DNA from: Elephas maximus indicus
Lineage: Eukaryota > Chordata > Mammalia > Proboscidea > Elephantidae
DNA: 64,000 nucleotides
NCBI RefSeq assembly: GCF_024166365.1
Contig: NC_064823.1
Coordinates: forward strand, 3,776,924-3,840,923
Direction of reading: 5' to 3'
Below, one piece after another: positions 11,340 through 23,856 of the stretch. A model generated the notes under the pieces. The model did no database searches. It was not told the DNA's origin and saw nothing but the letters and a program-made list of their open reading frames with translations. Both the position numbers and the translations under genes were made by a program. The stretch's first letter is position 1, and every line of letters starts with the position of its first letter.

Positions 11340-12420
11340 CAAAATTTTTTCTTTTTTTTTAGCTTGTGGAACTTCTCTTTTATTTTCTTTTTTCTTGGCT
11401 TTAAGTGAGGTTTACAGTTCAAGTTAGTTTCTCACACAAAAACTTATACACACATTGTTATGCGACCCTAGTTGCTCTCCCTATAATGTGACACCACACT
11501 CCTCCTTTCCACCCCGGATTTCCCATGTCCGTTCAACCAGCGCCTGCCCCTTTTTGCCTTCTCATCTCACCTCCAGACAGAAGCTGCCCATTTAGCTTAC
11601 GTAACATTTAAATAAAAATTTTTTTTTAAAGTAGGGAGAACAGGAAAGACTAGAATTATTTACACCCAATATTTAAGCAGGGGTTGATATCTCTGCCTTC
11701 TCATCTTGCCTCTGAACAGGAGCTGCCCATTTAGTCTCATGTATCTACATGAGCTAAGAAGCGCTCTCCTCACCAGTATCATTTTATGTCTTATAGTCCA
11801 GTCTAATCTGTGTCTGAAGAGTTGGCTTCGGTAATGATTTCAGTTCTGGGCTAACAGAGTGTCTGGGGGCCGTGTCTTCTGGGGTCCCTCCAGTCTCAGT
11901 CAAACCATTAAGTCAGTTCTTTTTCTTTTAATTTGAGGTCTGCACCCCACTTTTCTCCTGCTCTGTCAGGGACTCTGTTGTGTTCCCTATCAGGGCAGTC
12001 ACTGGTGGTAGCCAGGCTACCATCTAGTTCTTCTGGTCTCAGCCTGATGGAGTCTCTGGTTTATGTGGCCTTTTCTGTCTCTTGGGCTCATATTTTCCTT
12101 GTGTCCTTGGTGCTCTTCATTCTCCTTTGCTCCAGGTGGGTTGGGACCAATTGATTCATCTTAGATGGCCACTTGCTAGCTTTTAAGATACCAGATGCCA
12201 CTCACCAGAGTGGGATGCAGAGCATTTTCCTAATAAACTTTGTTATGCCAGTTGACCTAGATGTCCCCTGAAAACATGGTCCCCAGACCCCTGCTACTCA
12301 GTCCCTCAAAGCATTTGGGGGTATTCAGAAACTTCTTAGCTTTTGGTTTAGTCCAGTTGTGTTGACTTACCCTGTATTGTATGTACAAATGCAACATATT
12401 TTGTTGCTTTCCTGCACACA
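11340..12420 (-). mobile_element. L1 LINE 3' region, minus strand
   Basis: T-rich left edge, then the antisense L1 3' UTR (AGTTAGTTTCTCACACAAAA). The same block order is seen at 51070-52000. Confidence 0.8.
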
Positions 12421-12907
12421 ACATAATTCAAACTCAGCAAAAGAACTTTGCCTATGAATATTCTTTAAGAGATCACTCTAATTAGAAAATGAGAATAATT
12501 GAAATTAGTAGAAAGATGGCTTGTATGCAGTATCCTTAAAAATAATTGTTTTCTCAGTCACAGGAAAATTGTTTCATTAATTTAAATACCCCATCCCCCA
12601 AAAAACTTATTTACAGTTAATTTGGAAAAAAAGAAACACTTTAGCTGATACAAAGCTAAATCTGTTAGCTCCAGTCTGAATTAACATAATCTCCAAATTG
12701 CGGTAGACTCAATTCGTGAAGCTCTCTCTGAATGTGAAGAGCACTTATACCCTCGTAGCCCCAAGTGGAGGAATGCACTCTACCTGTTACTCAAGCCTCC
12801 CAACCCCCGTAACAACCTGAACCCATGCCACAGGGCATTAGTGCTCTGGGGCTGACTCTTAACAGTTTTTATTAATTTTTCCAAAAACAAACCACTGATG
12901 TCTTCAT
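12420..12907. other. Unassigned AT-rich sequence
   Basis: No repeat or gene recognised. Confidence 0.4.
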
Positions 12908-13122
12908 GAGTCCTGGTGACCCAGTGCTTAAGCACTGGGCTGTTAACGAAATGTTGGTGGTTCAAACTCACCTGCTGCTCCATGGAAGAAAGACGTGGCA
13001 GTCTGCTTCCATAAAGATTTATAGCCTTGGAAACCCTATGGGGCAGTTCTACTCTGTCCTGTAGGGTCGCCCTGAGTTGGAATCCACTGGATGGAATGGA
13101 TTTGGTTTCTGGCTTGGTTTAA
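12908..13122 (+). mobile_element. AfroSINE, long variant
   Basis: Same long subtype with ACGTGGCAGTCTGCTTCC. ATGTCTTCAT is duplicated on either side. Confidence 0.9.
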
Positions 13123-13582
13123 TGTCTTCATTGTTCAGCTCCCTCTTGTGGTGAAGACTTATTCTCATGCTGTTTCTGACTTGTAGATACAAAACAGAAA
13201 GAAATGTTGTGAAAGGATAATGTAAACTTGATGGAAAAGGCTGATTTTTTTCATACTATTAGTTTGGACTTTGAATAGCCAAATGGAGGATGCCTCTTCT
13301 AGAGTTTCTATTTTTTGAATCATCTCAAATAGCACTTTTGGAACCTACAGTAAACAAAATCAAACAAAGCTAGTTTATCTTTAAAAACAAACAAAATATT
13401 TTTATGTCAAATAGCTCTGTAAAATCTCTATGTGGCTAACGCAGTTTTCTGCAAAACATGGGTTATGAGCTCAGTAGTCCTAAATGAATTTATTGTACTT
13501 CCCTGACCTACATTTTTGTTTGTTTGTTTGTTTTTGGAAATGAGTCAACCGTGACGTGGTGAAAGAATCATGGATCACCAGG
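13123..13582. other. Unassigned
   Basis: Contains a short (TTTG)n run at about 13515-13534. Otherwise nothing recognised. Confidence 0.4.
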
Positions 13583-14121
13583 TGTCTTAGGCTGGGTTCT
13601 CTAGAGAAGCAGAACCAGTAAAGCATATACATATATATTGGAAGTGATTTATATCAAGGAAATGGCTCACAAGGTTGTAGAGCCTAGAAGGTCTCAAGTC
13701 CATGGATCAGGATAGAGGCTTCTCCTGATGCATGTAGCTGAAGGGGCTGGTGAACCCAAGATTGGCAGGTCAGAGAGCAGGGCTCTTGCTCACAGGCTGG
13801 GAAGAGCCATGAATCCCAAGATCAGCAGGTAAGATGGCAGGTAAGCTGCTAGCTCAAGTACCAAGAACTGGAAGTCAGACAAACAGGAGCCAGCTGCAGG
13901 ATCCAGAGCGAGCAAAAGCCTGAGAGTCTTGCCAGAAAGTCCACTTTTTTTTGATGAGGGCCACATCATTGAGGAAACTGCCTTTCAACTGATTGGCTAC
14001 TCACAGCAGATCTCATCATGGAAGTGATCACAACATCATACAACTGCCAAACTACATCATAACTGCCAAACCACTGAGAATCATGGCCCAGCCAAGCTGA
14101 CACACAACCTTAACAATCACA
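13583..14121 (-). mobile_element. Solo LTR, MaLR/ERVL-type, complete
   Basis: 539 bases starting TGTCTTAGGCTGGGTTCTC and ending TTAACAATCACA. It is flanked by a perfect 5-bp duplication CCAGG (13578-13582 and 14122-14126), as expected for this class. Confidence 0.8.
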
Positions 14122-14830
14122 CCAGGGAAAGGTACCTTCTAGGTAATCATATGCACAAACTATACAGAATTAAATGATAGTATGTAGATACCCTTACCTA
14201 CTAGCAGCTTCCTGAGTTTCTTCTAGATGCTACAACTAGCTCTCTATCTGGGGCAGAGGGATATAGTTTCTCCAAAACAGGAAAATCTTAAGTAGCTTAA
14301 AATGGAGCTTGAAATAAAAAAAGGAGCCATATTCCAACTTACTGTGTGAGTGGTAGATTAACCAGGGGAGTTGTATCCATTCCATACCCATTTATATTAG
14401 TCCCTAAAAGGAAAGTAAGTTATCCCAACAGTCCCAATAGGATGGAGACATGAGAGAAATTTCTCTACCCTGCCCATTTGTGTGTGTGTGTGTGTGTTTC
14501 TACAGAGACACCACTTATCTAGGTAAGACTTACAGCAAGCTCAGCTATGTGGTACGCAGCCGGAAACCTGAAAGTGAAAGACTTCTGAGCAGACGATAGC
14601 TATTTCAAAGTTCAAACCCTTCACTCTGCAGAAGAACCACCCTGACACAGTCACCGTGGAACATGAGATTCCAGCTTCAGGGCCTCCAGCACAATGAGAA
14701 GTGAGAGCCAACAAGAGAGTGGGTGGAGAAACACTAGAAAAATGTGACTGGTTTTCTGAAGCCTCTGTTGCAGTTTTTCAGCACCACAGCTTGAGACCTG
14801 CCTACCATAATAGTCTTAGAACATTCTCAG
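14122..14830. other. Unassigned, with a (TG)n microsatellite
   Basis: TG repeat at about 14479-14497. The 14701-14913 frame has no domain and overlaps a MITE. Confidence 0.4.
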
Positions 14831-14831
14831 T

Positions 14832-15000
14832 CAGAGGTTCTCCAACTTCAGTGGTCTTAGGAGTCACCTGGGAACTTGTTAAATACGCAGGTTCCGGGGC
14901 GCCACTTGGATAAGCCCCCAGGCACACAGACCACCGAGACTTCCTGCTTCAGGGTGCAGTTCAGTGCATGAGGCTCAAATGACATTCCTGAGCAATTAAG
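14832..15000 (+). mobile_element. MER5A-like hAT MITE
   Basis: CAGAGGTTCTCCAACTTCAG followed by GGAGTCACCTGGGAACTTG and GTTAAATACGCAGGTTCC is the MER5 start and body. The right end is degraded. Confidence 0.65.
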
Positions 15001-15009
15001 AAAAGATAA

Positions 15010-15362
15010 AAGTGAGTGGAATGTACCCTGCTAAATGGAACTTGAAAATAACTCTGTGGAAGTAATTTTAAAATCAGAGCAGCGATATCTAAAATCATCA
15101 GAGGTGGGGATAAAAGAAAGTGTGGCTCTCAAACCAGTAGGACTTGACTAGATAAAGTATCTTTAAAAACAATCAGAATGTTCAGAATTTTCTTCAAAAT
15201 AATACAGGTGATGTGGGAAGTGGATAGTGCTATAGATATAGATGAGGCCAGACTGAGGGAGCATTGATAATGATTGAAGCTGGCTGAGGGGCACATGGGG
15301 GTCCATTATCCTATACTCTGTGTCTTCCATATGTTTTAAATTATAATAAAAAGTTAAAGAAA
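15010..15362 (+). mobile_element. Old L1 3' end
   Basis: ATTGAAGCTGGCTGAGGGGC, GGGGGTCCATTATCC and the closing AATAAAAAGTTAAAG with A-tail are L1 3'-end phrases. Confidence 0.6.
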
Positions 15363-15454
15363 AAAAATTTTAAAAACCCAGAAAATTGCTGGCTATATGC
15401 ATACCAAAAAAGAAGTGTCACAGAAGCAAATATTACTTGTCCTCATATTGTTGA

Positions 15455-15605
15455 CGAGCCCTGGTGGCGTAGCGGTTAAGAGCTCAGCTGCTGACCAAAA
15501 GGTTGACAGTTCAAATCCACCAGGCGCTCCTTGGAAACCCTCTGGGGCAGTTCTACTCTGTCCTATAGGGTCCCCCCTACAAGTCAGAATTGACTCGAGG
15601 GCAAC
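15455..15605 (+). mobile_element. AfroSINE
   Basis: Head GAGCCCTGGTGGCGTAGCGG, box B and body to GAATTGACTCGAGGGC. Tail short. Confidence 0.93.
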
Positions 15606-16379
15606 CAGTTAATACTGTGGAAGCAATTGACTTTGTATTTCCTGTTCCCATAGGCAAATGAATCCCTACTGTGAAGTGGGTATATCAGGTATCACTAAGC
15701 ATTACATTTACCTAAGTGGAAACTCCCCTTGTTCTGATTCCCTGCCCAGCCTGCAAGCCTCTGATTATCGATCTACCTTCAGGGAAAACATGCTCTGATC
15801 AGACCAGCACAGTGTCTCGATCCTGTGATGGTCATATTCTTCGTTGTTTGTGACTAAACTAGGATTCTGGTTTTGTACACTAGTTTTATGAGTTGTGTTA
15901 ATGAGTTTGTCCTGAAAGGTCAGGTGCTGTTCTTAGCATGCTGACAAAATATCCAGATTCCGAGCCTATAAAGGCCAGGGAAACCACTGAGGTAAGGAAA
16001 ATGTCCCAAGGTAATGAATGAATGTCTCCTCATGGAACCTCTAGGAAGAAGCCAGCCAGGTGAAGAAACACCCCATCTAGATTGTGGTTGCCTTCCTTGA
16101 ATTTCTGGAACAATAGCTATGACTTATTGAATATTTACTATGCAGCATTGTACTGGGCACTTTCCTTTTGGTATTTCACTTAATTTTCACAGTAAAAACA
16201 AAATCATGATATGTAACTACTGGGAAATATTTCCATGCAAACTAGTTAAAAGGATAAAAGAAATACATGGAAGAGATTGTTCATGAATCTGGAAAAACTT
16301 ACTGCGTATAATCTATAATGCCATATTTTTAAATCTTCTGGCTGCAATGCCATATGATTTTACACATATATACATAAAG
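15606..16379. other. Unassigned; MIR/L2-like remnant at the end
   Basis: A MIR/L2-like fragment at about 16095-16200 (ATGCAGCATTGTACTGGGCA). The rest has nothing recognised. Confidence 0.4.
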
Positions 16380-16547
16380 CAAAACAACCCCAAACCCGTG
16401 GCTGTCCAGTCAATTCCAACTCATAGCGACCCTATAGGACAGAGTAGATTTGCCCTGTAGAGTTTCCAAGGAGCGCCTGGTGGATTTGAACTGCCAGCCT
16501 TTTGGTTAGTAGCTGTAGCACTTAACCACTATGCCACCAGGGTTTCC
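16380..16547 (-). mobile_element. AfroSINE
   Basis: Antisense AfroSINE ending GCCACCAGGGTTTCC. AT-rich target repeated around it. Confidence 0.93.
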
Positions 16548-16990
16548 TACATATATGTATATGGCTATTGTTAAACATTATTTTTCTAAGTGAAATTTCA
16601 GTGACAATCCCCATTTCATTATAAGGAAATGCAAAGATTTTACCATTTACAATAATATTACTGGTAAATCCATTTCACCAGGTACTTGTAAACCCATACT
16701 GTCCTGAGACACTGAAAGTGAACGGACAGTGAGGGAGCCACTATAGAGCTCTTATTCTTCCCTCAGGATACCTGAATCCTTTCTGTGTAAGGCATGTGCC
16801 CGTCTGGCATTCTTTGTCAATTCGCATATTAAACATTAGTAAGGCTGAACTTCCATGTTCTTACAAAAACAAAATTCCAATATCTTTCCCACACTCCAGT
16901 GGATCGTCCTCTGTATCCCTTGGGGTACACATGCTGTACTTTACCATTCTGTTTGGTAGAAAAATACTTGTTAACTCTCTCTCTTTCTTT
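16548..16990. other. Unassigned
   Basis: Nothing recognised. Confidence 0.4.
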
Positions 16991-16994
16991 CCTC

Positions 16995-17196
16995 CAGTTG
17001 CCATCAAGATAATTTCAATTCATGGTGACCCTGTGTGTGTCAGAGTAGAACTGTGCTCCAAAGAATTTTTAATGGCTCATTTTTCAAAAGGTGATCAGCA
17101 GGTCTTTCTCCTGAGGTGCCTCTGGGTGGACTTGAACCTCCAACCTTTCGGTTAACAGCCAAGTGTGTTAACCATTTGCATCACCCAGCAACTCCA
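16995..17196 (-). mobile_element. AfroSINE, older subtype
   Basis: The antisense copy carries the older middle (GAGGTGCCTCTGGGTGGAC) seen also at 28128 and 47188. More diverged than the main subtype. Confidence 0.85.
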
Positions 17197-17794
17197 GAAG
17201 ACGCTATTTATGTTTTTATCTTCTCATTTTTTGAAGACTCCTTTCCATTCCAAAGTCTGGTTCAATAGCCTAGCATTGCTCACAGTGGCAGTTCAGCCCT
17301 GATAACTGCTCAGGTACACTGGATATCAAACACGGAAGACTGGTTTGTTCACCAGTGCACGAGCCCTGAGACCCATGTGCCCAGCATCAGCCTTCTGCAG
17401 GGCCCAGAATGATGAAATGTAGTGAGAACAGCATGCTTGATCCGAAGGCAAAAGATCTAGACTCCAGTCCTTACTCTATGCCTCTGAGCTTTGTGATCTT
17501 TAATGCTGTTTCCCCTTTATAAATGAGTCTCATAAAAACTACCCTGCCTATTTCACAGACTTCTTTTAAATATAATCCAGATGACCCCAGTAGCAGACAC
17601 TGTGGATTAGCTATTTTTCCCTTGCCCTCCTACCTAAAATTGTTACCGTCCAAAAATTCCTTGCACTGGACCCAGCTCTGGCCAATGAGATTTAAGTGGG
17701 GGGAGGGGAGGAGGTGGTCACTAAATGGAGCCTCCAAGAAAAAAAAAAAAAGCTACATAAAAAAGATACACTCCTTTGCCATCCCGTCTTCATC
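17197..17794. other. Unassigned
   Basis: Possible old LTR fragment near 17640-17760 (CTGGCCAATGAGATTTAAG). The rest has nothing recognised. Confidence 0.35.
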
Positions 17795-18370
17795 TCAACC
17801 ATCCAACCCATAGCAACGAGAGTGACTTTTAAAAACAGTAAAATCAGTCATGTGCTTGCCCTGCTGAAAACGCTTCAATGGCTTTCCATTGCAGTTAGAG
17901 TAAAATCTAAACTATTTACAGTGGCCTAGCTCCCTCTGTCTCTCCAGTGTCGTTCAGTCCGTTCTCCCCACTCCCTGTACTCCAGCCAGACCTTCTGTTC
18001 CTGGAGCTTGCCAAGCATTTTCCTGGCTTGAAGCCTTTACACCTGCTGATTCCTCTGCCTAGTGTTCTCCCTCTAGCTCTGTGCTGGCTAGCTCGCTCTC
18101 AACCTTCAGCAGCAATCAGCTCAAACCATCCCTGACCATCCTGTCTTAGAAGGCTTCGCCATTTACCCTTGACCTCATCACCCAGTTTGTCTCATTCTGA
18201 GCACTTATTCAAATCCACAGTTATTTGGTGTACTTATTTATTAGTTTTCTGTCTTCTACCACTAGAATACAAGCTTCTCTGGGGTTGGGACCTGTCTTGT
18301 TTTTTGCTATATTCTCAGCCCCAGTGCTTGGAACATAGGAGACATTCAATACTGGTTGAAGAAATGAATG
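17795..18370 (+). mobile_element. L2 LINE 3' region
   Basis: L2 phrases in order: CTTCAATGGCTTTCCATTGC, GCCTTTACACCTGCTG, CACTAGAATACAAGCTTC and GAACATAGGAGACATTCAAT. Confidence 0.85.
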
Positions 18371-18894
18371 AGTCTTCCCTGTGGATTTCCATCTTCTATT
18401 GGTTACCTTTTTTTCATCAATGAAATTCTTGGCCAAGCAAGAGTGAGTAGTAGGAATGACAAGTGCTTAATACAAGACATTCAGGGTACTCAGGTGACTT
18501 CCCAGAGGGGTAGACAGAGGAGCCAAATTTGTGGCAAAAACAAAAGAAAACAAACAAAAATAAAGTAGGAGAACAATTATGACTGGATGAGAAAGAATGT
18601 AATAAAAGGTACTGCGTCCCCATCATGGCCAAATAACTATCTGAATTCCCATTGCGATAGACAACTCAGGGAGTCCTGGGAGAAGACAGCTGGAGGAGAA
18701 GGTGTTCAAGATACAATGCCTGCTTCCTGCAAACTCAACGTCATTTCCCCGGGTGAAGCAGCCTTCCATGTCTATTTAAATTCCCATTCCTCTTCATGCC
18801 CTTTCCTCACACACCTCTTCTATCCTATCACCAACTGCTCTGACTCATCTCCGTTAGGGTTCTCTATATCGGATACATTTCAACCCAAGAACGA
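18371..18894. other. Unassigned
   Basis: No repeat or gene recognised. The frame 18587-18988 runs into a MIR. Confidence 0.4.
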
Positions 18895-19265
18895 GGCGGC
18901 AAACTTCCCTGAAAGAGCAGGGGCCCTGAAGGCAGACAAATCTGACATTAAATCCTGGCTTTATCCCTTTCCAACAGTATCATTTTAGAAAAGTTACCTC
19001 ACTTCTCTAAAAGAAGCATTAATACCTACCTTGTAAGAGTTATTGTGAAGACTAAATGAGATAATGGAAACCCTGGTGGCGTAGTGGTTAAGAGCTATGG
19101 CTGCTAACCAAAACATCAGCAGTTCGAATCTACCAGCCGCTCCTTGGAAAATCTATTGGTCAGTCTACTCTGTTCTATAGTGTTGCTATGGGTCGCAGTC
19201 GACTAAACAGTAACGAGTTTAGATGAGATAATATATAAAGCAAAAGCCTGGCCCAGAATAGAACA
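18895..19265 (+). mobile_element. MIR SINE, interrupted by an AfroSINE
   Basis: AATCCTGGCTTTATCCCTTT then GAAGACTAAATGAGATAAT, broken at 19066 and resumed at about 19221. Confidence 0.75.
19066..19220 (+). mobile_element. AfroSINE in MIR
   Basis: Standard head GGAAACCCTGGTGGCGTAG. ATGAGATAAT is repeated at both edges. Confidence 0.93.
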
Positions 19266-19299
19266 GAGTAATAAGGCTTTTAACTTCAAAGGAAGCAAA

Positions 19300-20995
19300 G
19301 TGGAGTTGAGAGGAATTTAATGAGAAAAAGGAAAAGGTGTCTGTGAAAAACCTCCAGCAAACATCACATTTAAGTCAAGAGCATTCTCTTTAAGATTAGG
19401 AACAAGACATGGGAGTCAGCTCTCGCCTCTCCTATTTAATATTGTGTTAGCTATCTTGGCCAGTGTAATAAAATAAGATAAAGGTTAAAAGTGTATAGGA
19501 ATTGGAAAGAATGTAAAAAAGCTGTTCTTATTTGCAGATGATATGATTATTTCTGTGGACTACCAAAAAAATCCAATTAATAATGCTTTACTTTGTTCCT
19601 GGATACAAAAATCAACATATGAAAATTAATTGCATTTCCATATACCAAAACCAACCAAATAGAAAATGAAACTATTTAAAGAGGCCTTTAAAAAGCAACA
19701 AAAATTAAAGTATCTAGAATTAAATCTGTTAAAAGATATTTGAGTCTCTAAGAAGAAAAATAAAACTTTATTGAAAAAGAAAGAAAACCTAATTAAAGAA
19801 AAATAAATGGAATAATTTACCATATTCTTGGATAGAAAGACTCGACACTTAATATATCAATTCTCCTGAGTTGATAGAAAAATTCAAAGCAATTCTAGTA
19901 AGGCCCTTCATAGACTTTAATAGCTGAATCTAAACTTTGTGTAGAAGAACAGAGGCCCAGGAATAACCAAGACTGTGGAAGAAGAGCAACATGAGGCTCT
20001 TGCTCTCCCAAATATCAAGATATAAAGCTATAGACATTAAGAATGTGCAGTAACTGCCCAGGAATAGACAGACCAATGGAAAAAAAGCAACCCAGAAACA
20101 GATCCATGTGCACGTGGAGCTTCTGTTGATGATAAGTGGCTACTACAGTGGTTAAGTGCTGACCTACTAGCTGAAAAGTTGGCAGTTCAACCCACTCAAA
20201 GAGCCTCAGAAGATAGGCTTGGTGATCTCCTTCCAGAAGGTCACAGCCTTAAAAACTCTATAGAGCAGCTCTACTCTGCACCCATGGGATCGCCCTGAGC
20301 TGGAACTGACTCAACAGCACCTAACAACAATAGGTCGGTAGGAAAAGGGTGGAGTACTTCATGAACGGTGTCAGAACAATCAGATATTCGTGTGAAAAAA
20401 AATACAAAATCAGATCCTTACCTCAAACTACAAATATCAATTCCAAGTAGACTAAGGACTTGTGAAAAATGCAACCATAAAACATTTAGCAGAACATGCA
20501 CCTGGAACAAGTCTTTTACTTTAGGATAAGAACATTTTCTTAAGACACGAAAGCACAAACCATACATAAAATGATTGATAAATTCAACTGCGTTAAAATT
20601 AAGAACATCTGTTCTTTGAAAGACAGCCTTAAAAGAGTGAAAAGACAACCCATCAGCAGGGAGAGGATAGCTGCCTCACATATAATCCACAGCTGTATCC
20701 AGAATATGTTAAGAACTCCTGCAAATCAATAAGAAAAGACAACTTCAGGCACAGCAACATACCGTTTTTCAATCAGCAGATTTTAAAAATGTTACACTTT
20801 GATACTCTCAAGTATTGCTTTAAAAAAAAAAAGAAAAGACAAAACCCAATAGAAAAATGGGCAAAAGGCATTGACAGGAATTTCTCAGAAAATGAAGTAC
20901 GTGTAACAAATAAATGATGAAAAGACAAAATCATTAGGGACCATTTTACTCTCACAAGATTCACCAAAAAAAGAAAGAAAAAAAAATTGGACAGC
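19300..20995 (+). mobile_element. Old L1 ORF2 fragment, interrupted by a SINE
   Basis: Degenerate L1 reverse transcriptase, including the active-site region TTTGCAGATGATATGATT at about 19532, then C-terminal phrases such as CAATAGAAAAATGGGCAAAA. The SINE at 20138-20332 splits it. Confidence 0.8.
20138..20332 (+). mobile_element. AfroSINE, older subtype with RTE tail
   Basis: Ends GACTCAACAGCACCTAACAA, the same tail as the RTE LINEs. Confidence 0.85.
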
Positions 20996-21002
20996 ATCAA
21001 GT

Positions 21003-21250
21003 GTCGACAAGTCCTGTCTCAGAGTCTTTGCATGTGCTCTCTCCCCGGCGCCTAGAATATTCTTCCTTCAGACCTTCCTGTGGCTTGTTGAGTTCCTTCA
21101 GAGCTGGTTCAGATGTTACCCCTCTGAGAGGCTTTTCCCGACCAAATATCCAAATAATGCCCCTCCCGCCTCCATCACTCTTTATCCTTTTACTCTACTT
21201 TATTAATGTCTTCAAAGCACTTGTTGCTATTTTGCCACCTTTATTCTCAC
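21003..21250 (+). mobile_element. L2 LINE 3' fragment
   Basis: GTCTTTGCATGTGCTCTCTC and CCTCTGAGAGGCTTTTCCCG match the L2 3' region. Confidence 0.75.
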
Positions 21251-21288
21251 TGTCTGTATATGTGTGTGTGTGTCTGAGTGTGTGTTTG

Positions 21289-21587
21289 CAGGTAGTCCCT
21301 GACTTACGATGTATTCGAGTTACCACAAACCCTACTTGCAACCGTCCATTTATTGGTACATTTTATCATTAGTAATGTATTGCATTGTGTAATTTGCTGA
21401 TGTTATCATTCTCAGATGTTCACTTGCAGATGTTCAATTTTATGATTTACTGTGCAAAACACTGCCAGATTTATAAAGATACTGATAATAAAAGGCAATT
21501 AAAAAAAAAAGAGGTATTTGACTTAACGTCAGAATTGACTTACGTCTGCGTAATCAGAATGGGACTCCATAAGTGGGGGGCTACCTG
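21289..21587 (+). mobile_element. TcMar-type MITE
   Basis: Starts CAGGTAGTCCCTGACTTACG and ends GGGGGGCTACCTG (inverted ends). A second copy is at 24516-24811. Confidence 0.75.
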
Positions 21588-21667
21588 CACATGTATACAC
21601 ACAGACATGCATATATATACGTTGTTACTGTTTTACAGTATGTTTTGAAAGTAGGCTGCTGACATGC

Positions 21668-21830
21668 TGAGTGATTTCCAGATGGTGACCACTGTGGAGA
21701 ACAGTATGATTATGTAGGAAACAAATGACAATCAAATACAAGATATCGACCATAATGATGTAGAGACTATTATACATAATCAGGTATAAGCGGAGTGAAT
21801 GAGAGTAGTTCCTCCTCCTTCCCACCATAG
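21668..21830 (+). repeat. Unidentified repeat, copy 1
   Basis: About 165 bases with a homologue at 24262-24438 in the same orientation. Shared words include GAGACTATTAT and CTCCTCCTTC. It is flanked by pieces of an L1-like 3' end repeated on both sides. Family unknown. Confidence 0.6.
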
Positions 21831-21869
21831 ACCTGTTGTTATTACTTTGTGGAACATTTTGAAAGCAGG

Positions 21870-22366
21870 TGTCTAGGTCATGTAGTGCTGCAACAACAGA
21901 AATACCAGAAGTTGGACGGCTTTAACAAAGAGAAGTTTATTCTCTCACAGTCCAGTAGGCTAGAAGTCCGAATTCAGGTGCCAGTTCCAGGGGAAGCCCC
22001 CCTCTTTCTGTGGGTTCTGGAGGAAGGTCTTGTCATCAGTCTTCCCTTAGTCTGGGAGCATCTCAGCACAGGAACCTCAGGTCCAAAGAATGAGCTCTGC
22101 TCCTGGCGCTGCTTTCTTGATGGTACGAGGTCCCCCTATCTCTCTGCTGGCTTCTCTCTTATATATCTCAAAGAGATTGGCTTAAGACACTAATCTTACA
22201 TATCTCATCAATATAACTGCCACTAATGCATCTCATTTCATCACAGTGATAGGATTTACAACACATAGGGAAATCACATAAAATGGTGGACAGTCACACA
22301 ATACTGGGACTCATGGCCAAGCTAAGTTGACAGGTATTTTGGGGGGACACAATTCAATCCATGACA
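21870..22366 (-). mobile_element. Solo MaLR-type LTR, complete
   Basis: 497 bases starting TGTCTAGGTCATG and ending CAATCCATGACA. The 5-bp duplication GCAGG is exact (21865-21869 and 22367-22371). The antisense phrase GTTTATTCTCTCACAGTCC fits MaLR. Confidence 0.85.
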
Positions 22367-22371
22367 GCAGG

Positions 22372-22600
22372 TTGCTGACATCAGGACACTTCGTCCCTAA
22401 ATACTTCCACATGCATCTCCTAAGAATGGAGACATTCTCCTATATAACTTCAATACCAAAAATCACGCCAAAGAAGACCAACAATCATTCCTAATACCAT
22501 CTAACACACGTCTGTATTCAGATTTCCAAGCACCCTTTCTTTTGTAGGCCTCACTCTACAACATATCAAATATATTAAAATGCACCCACAGTACTGTAAG
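22372..22600. mobile_element. Old L1 3' fragment
   Basis: ATACTTCCACATGCATCTCC and the following CATTCTCCTATATAACTTC are L1M-type 3' phrases. It is the continuation of the sequence left of the LTR. Confidence 0.55.
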
Positions 22601-22843
22601 GTTTTTTATGAAAAAAAAAAATCATTTTGCCTCTGAAATAAGTTAGCCATAATTAAGCCATTTAATTCATGATTAGTTATAGTTCTTCAGTAAACAGGGT
22701 GTTCTTTAAATGTGAAATAATTTAATCTGCTAATTGTCTTCAAATGTAATTATTCCGTCACGAATACGAAAATTTTCACAATTAATGACTTCAACATAAA
22801 TTTTAGCTGTAAACATTTAATCAAACACTTCTTAATTTTGATT

Positions 22844-23008
22844 GGAAACCCTGGTGGCGTAGTGGTTAAGTGCTACTGATGCCAACCAAAGGGTCTGCAG
22901 TTGGAATCTGCTAGCTGCTCCTTGGAAACTCTGTGGGGCAGTTCTCCTCTGTCCTATAGGGTCACTATGAGTTGGAATCGACTCGACGGCACTGGGTTTG
23001 GTTTTTGG
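22844..23008 (+). mobile_element. AfroSINE
   Basis: Full-length. TTAATTTTGATT is duplicated at both edges. Confidence 0.95.
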
Positions 23009-23687
23009 TTAATTTTGATTTATCAATTTTATCTCTATATTTTGAGTTTTTTTTTTTTTTTTTTCCAGGTCTCAGTAATTCTCATAGGCCCCCTGTGGTT
23101 TTAGGCGTGGTGCAGAATCTGCCTCCTGGATAGAGACCTTGTAGGGGCAGATTGGATAGAGTGACTCAGTGTGTGGTCTCCAAAACGAAAACTAATTTAA
23201 GTTCAGAACCTCATTCCTAAAGCAGCTGCCGTTGACCAGGTTCCAAAAGCTGGGCTGTAGTGAGCAGCCCTGAGGCTCTGCGGGGGAGAGAGGTCAAAGC
23301 GGTCTCCTAGGAGACATTAGCTTCCTGCCTGTGCAGCGGTAATGGGCCCCCTCTTCTGGAGCAGCACGTGATCTGAGCGAGCCTCTAGGTGCTGGCCAGA
23401 GGCTCCAGATTAAGGCACAAGGTTCAGAAGAGCTAGGTGGCTTTTTATTTTGTTTTGTTCTGCTTCTGATAAGAAGTATACCTAAAATTGAGGATAGCTA
23501 TTTGAATTCAATTTGTAAGGCCCAGAATGATTCTGGCTATAATAAATTTGGACATGATGGAAGATAAAAAGCAGAGAAGTTTGTATTAGAAACCACATTG
23601 TCAATTGTAGAAATATGAAGTCCTACTTATGCTTGTAAGAGGATTTGATTAGTATAAATCAATCTAATCATGACTGTTGTAAGATTT
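23009..23687. other. Unassigned
   Basis: Nothing recognised apart from a poly-T run at about 23047-23064. Confidence 0.4.
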
Positions 23688-23856
23688 TAAAGGGGACCAA
23701 ACCTGCTGTCATCAAGTCCATTCTGACTCGTAGCAGCCCTACAGGACAGAGTAGAACCACTCTGCAGGGTCTCCAAGGAGTCCCTCGTGGATTTGAACTG
23801 CTGACCTTTTGGTTAGCAGCCATAGCTCTTAACCACTACACCACCAGGGTTTCCTT
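23688..23856 (-). mobile_element. AfroSINE in MIR
   Basis: Antisense AfroSINE. TTAAAGGGGA is duplicated. A MIR-like CCCATTTTGCAGATGG follows at about 23880. Confidence 0.93.

Noticed and set aside
14479..14497. TG repeat as a regulatory or recombination site
   Set aside because: A short ordinary microsatellite with no supporting context.
22901..23104. Open frame containing Met-Ser-Trp-Asn-Arg-Leu-Asp-Gly
   Set aside because: Translation of an AfroSINE body; seen again at 27010 and, in antisense, 34448.
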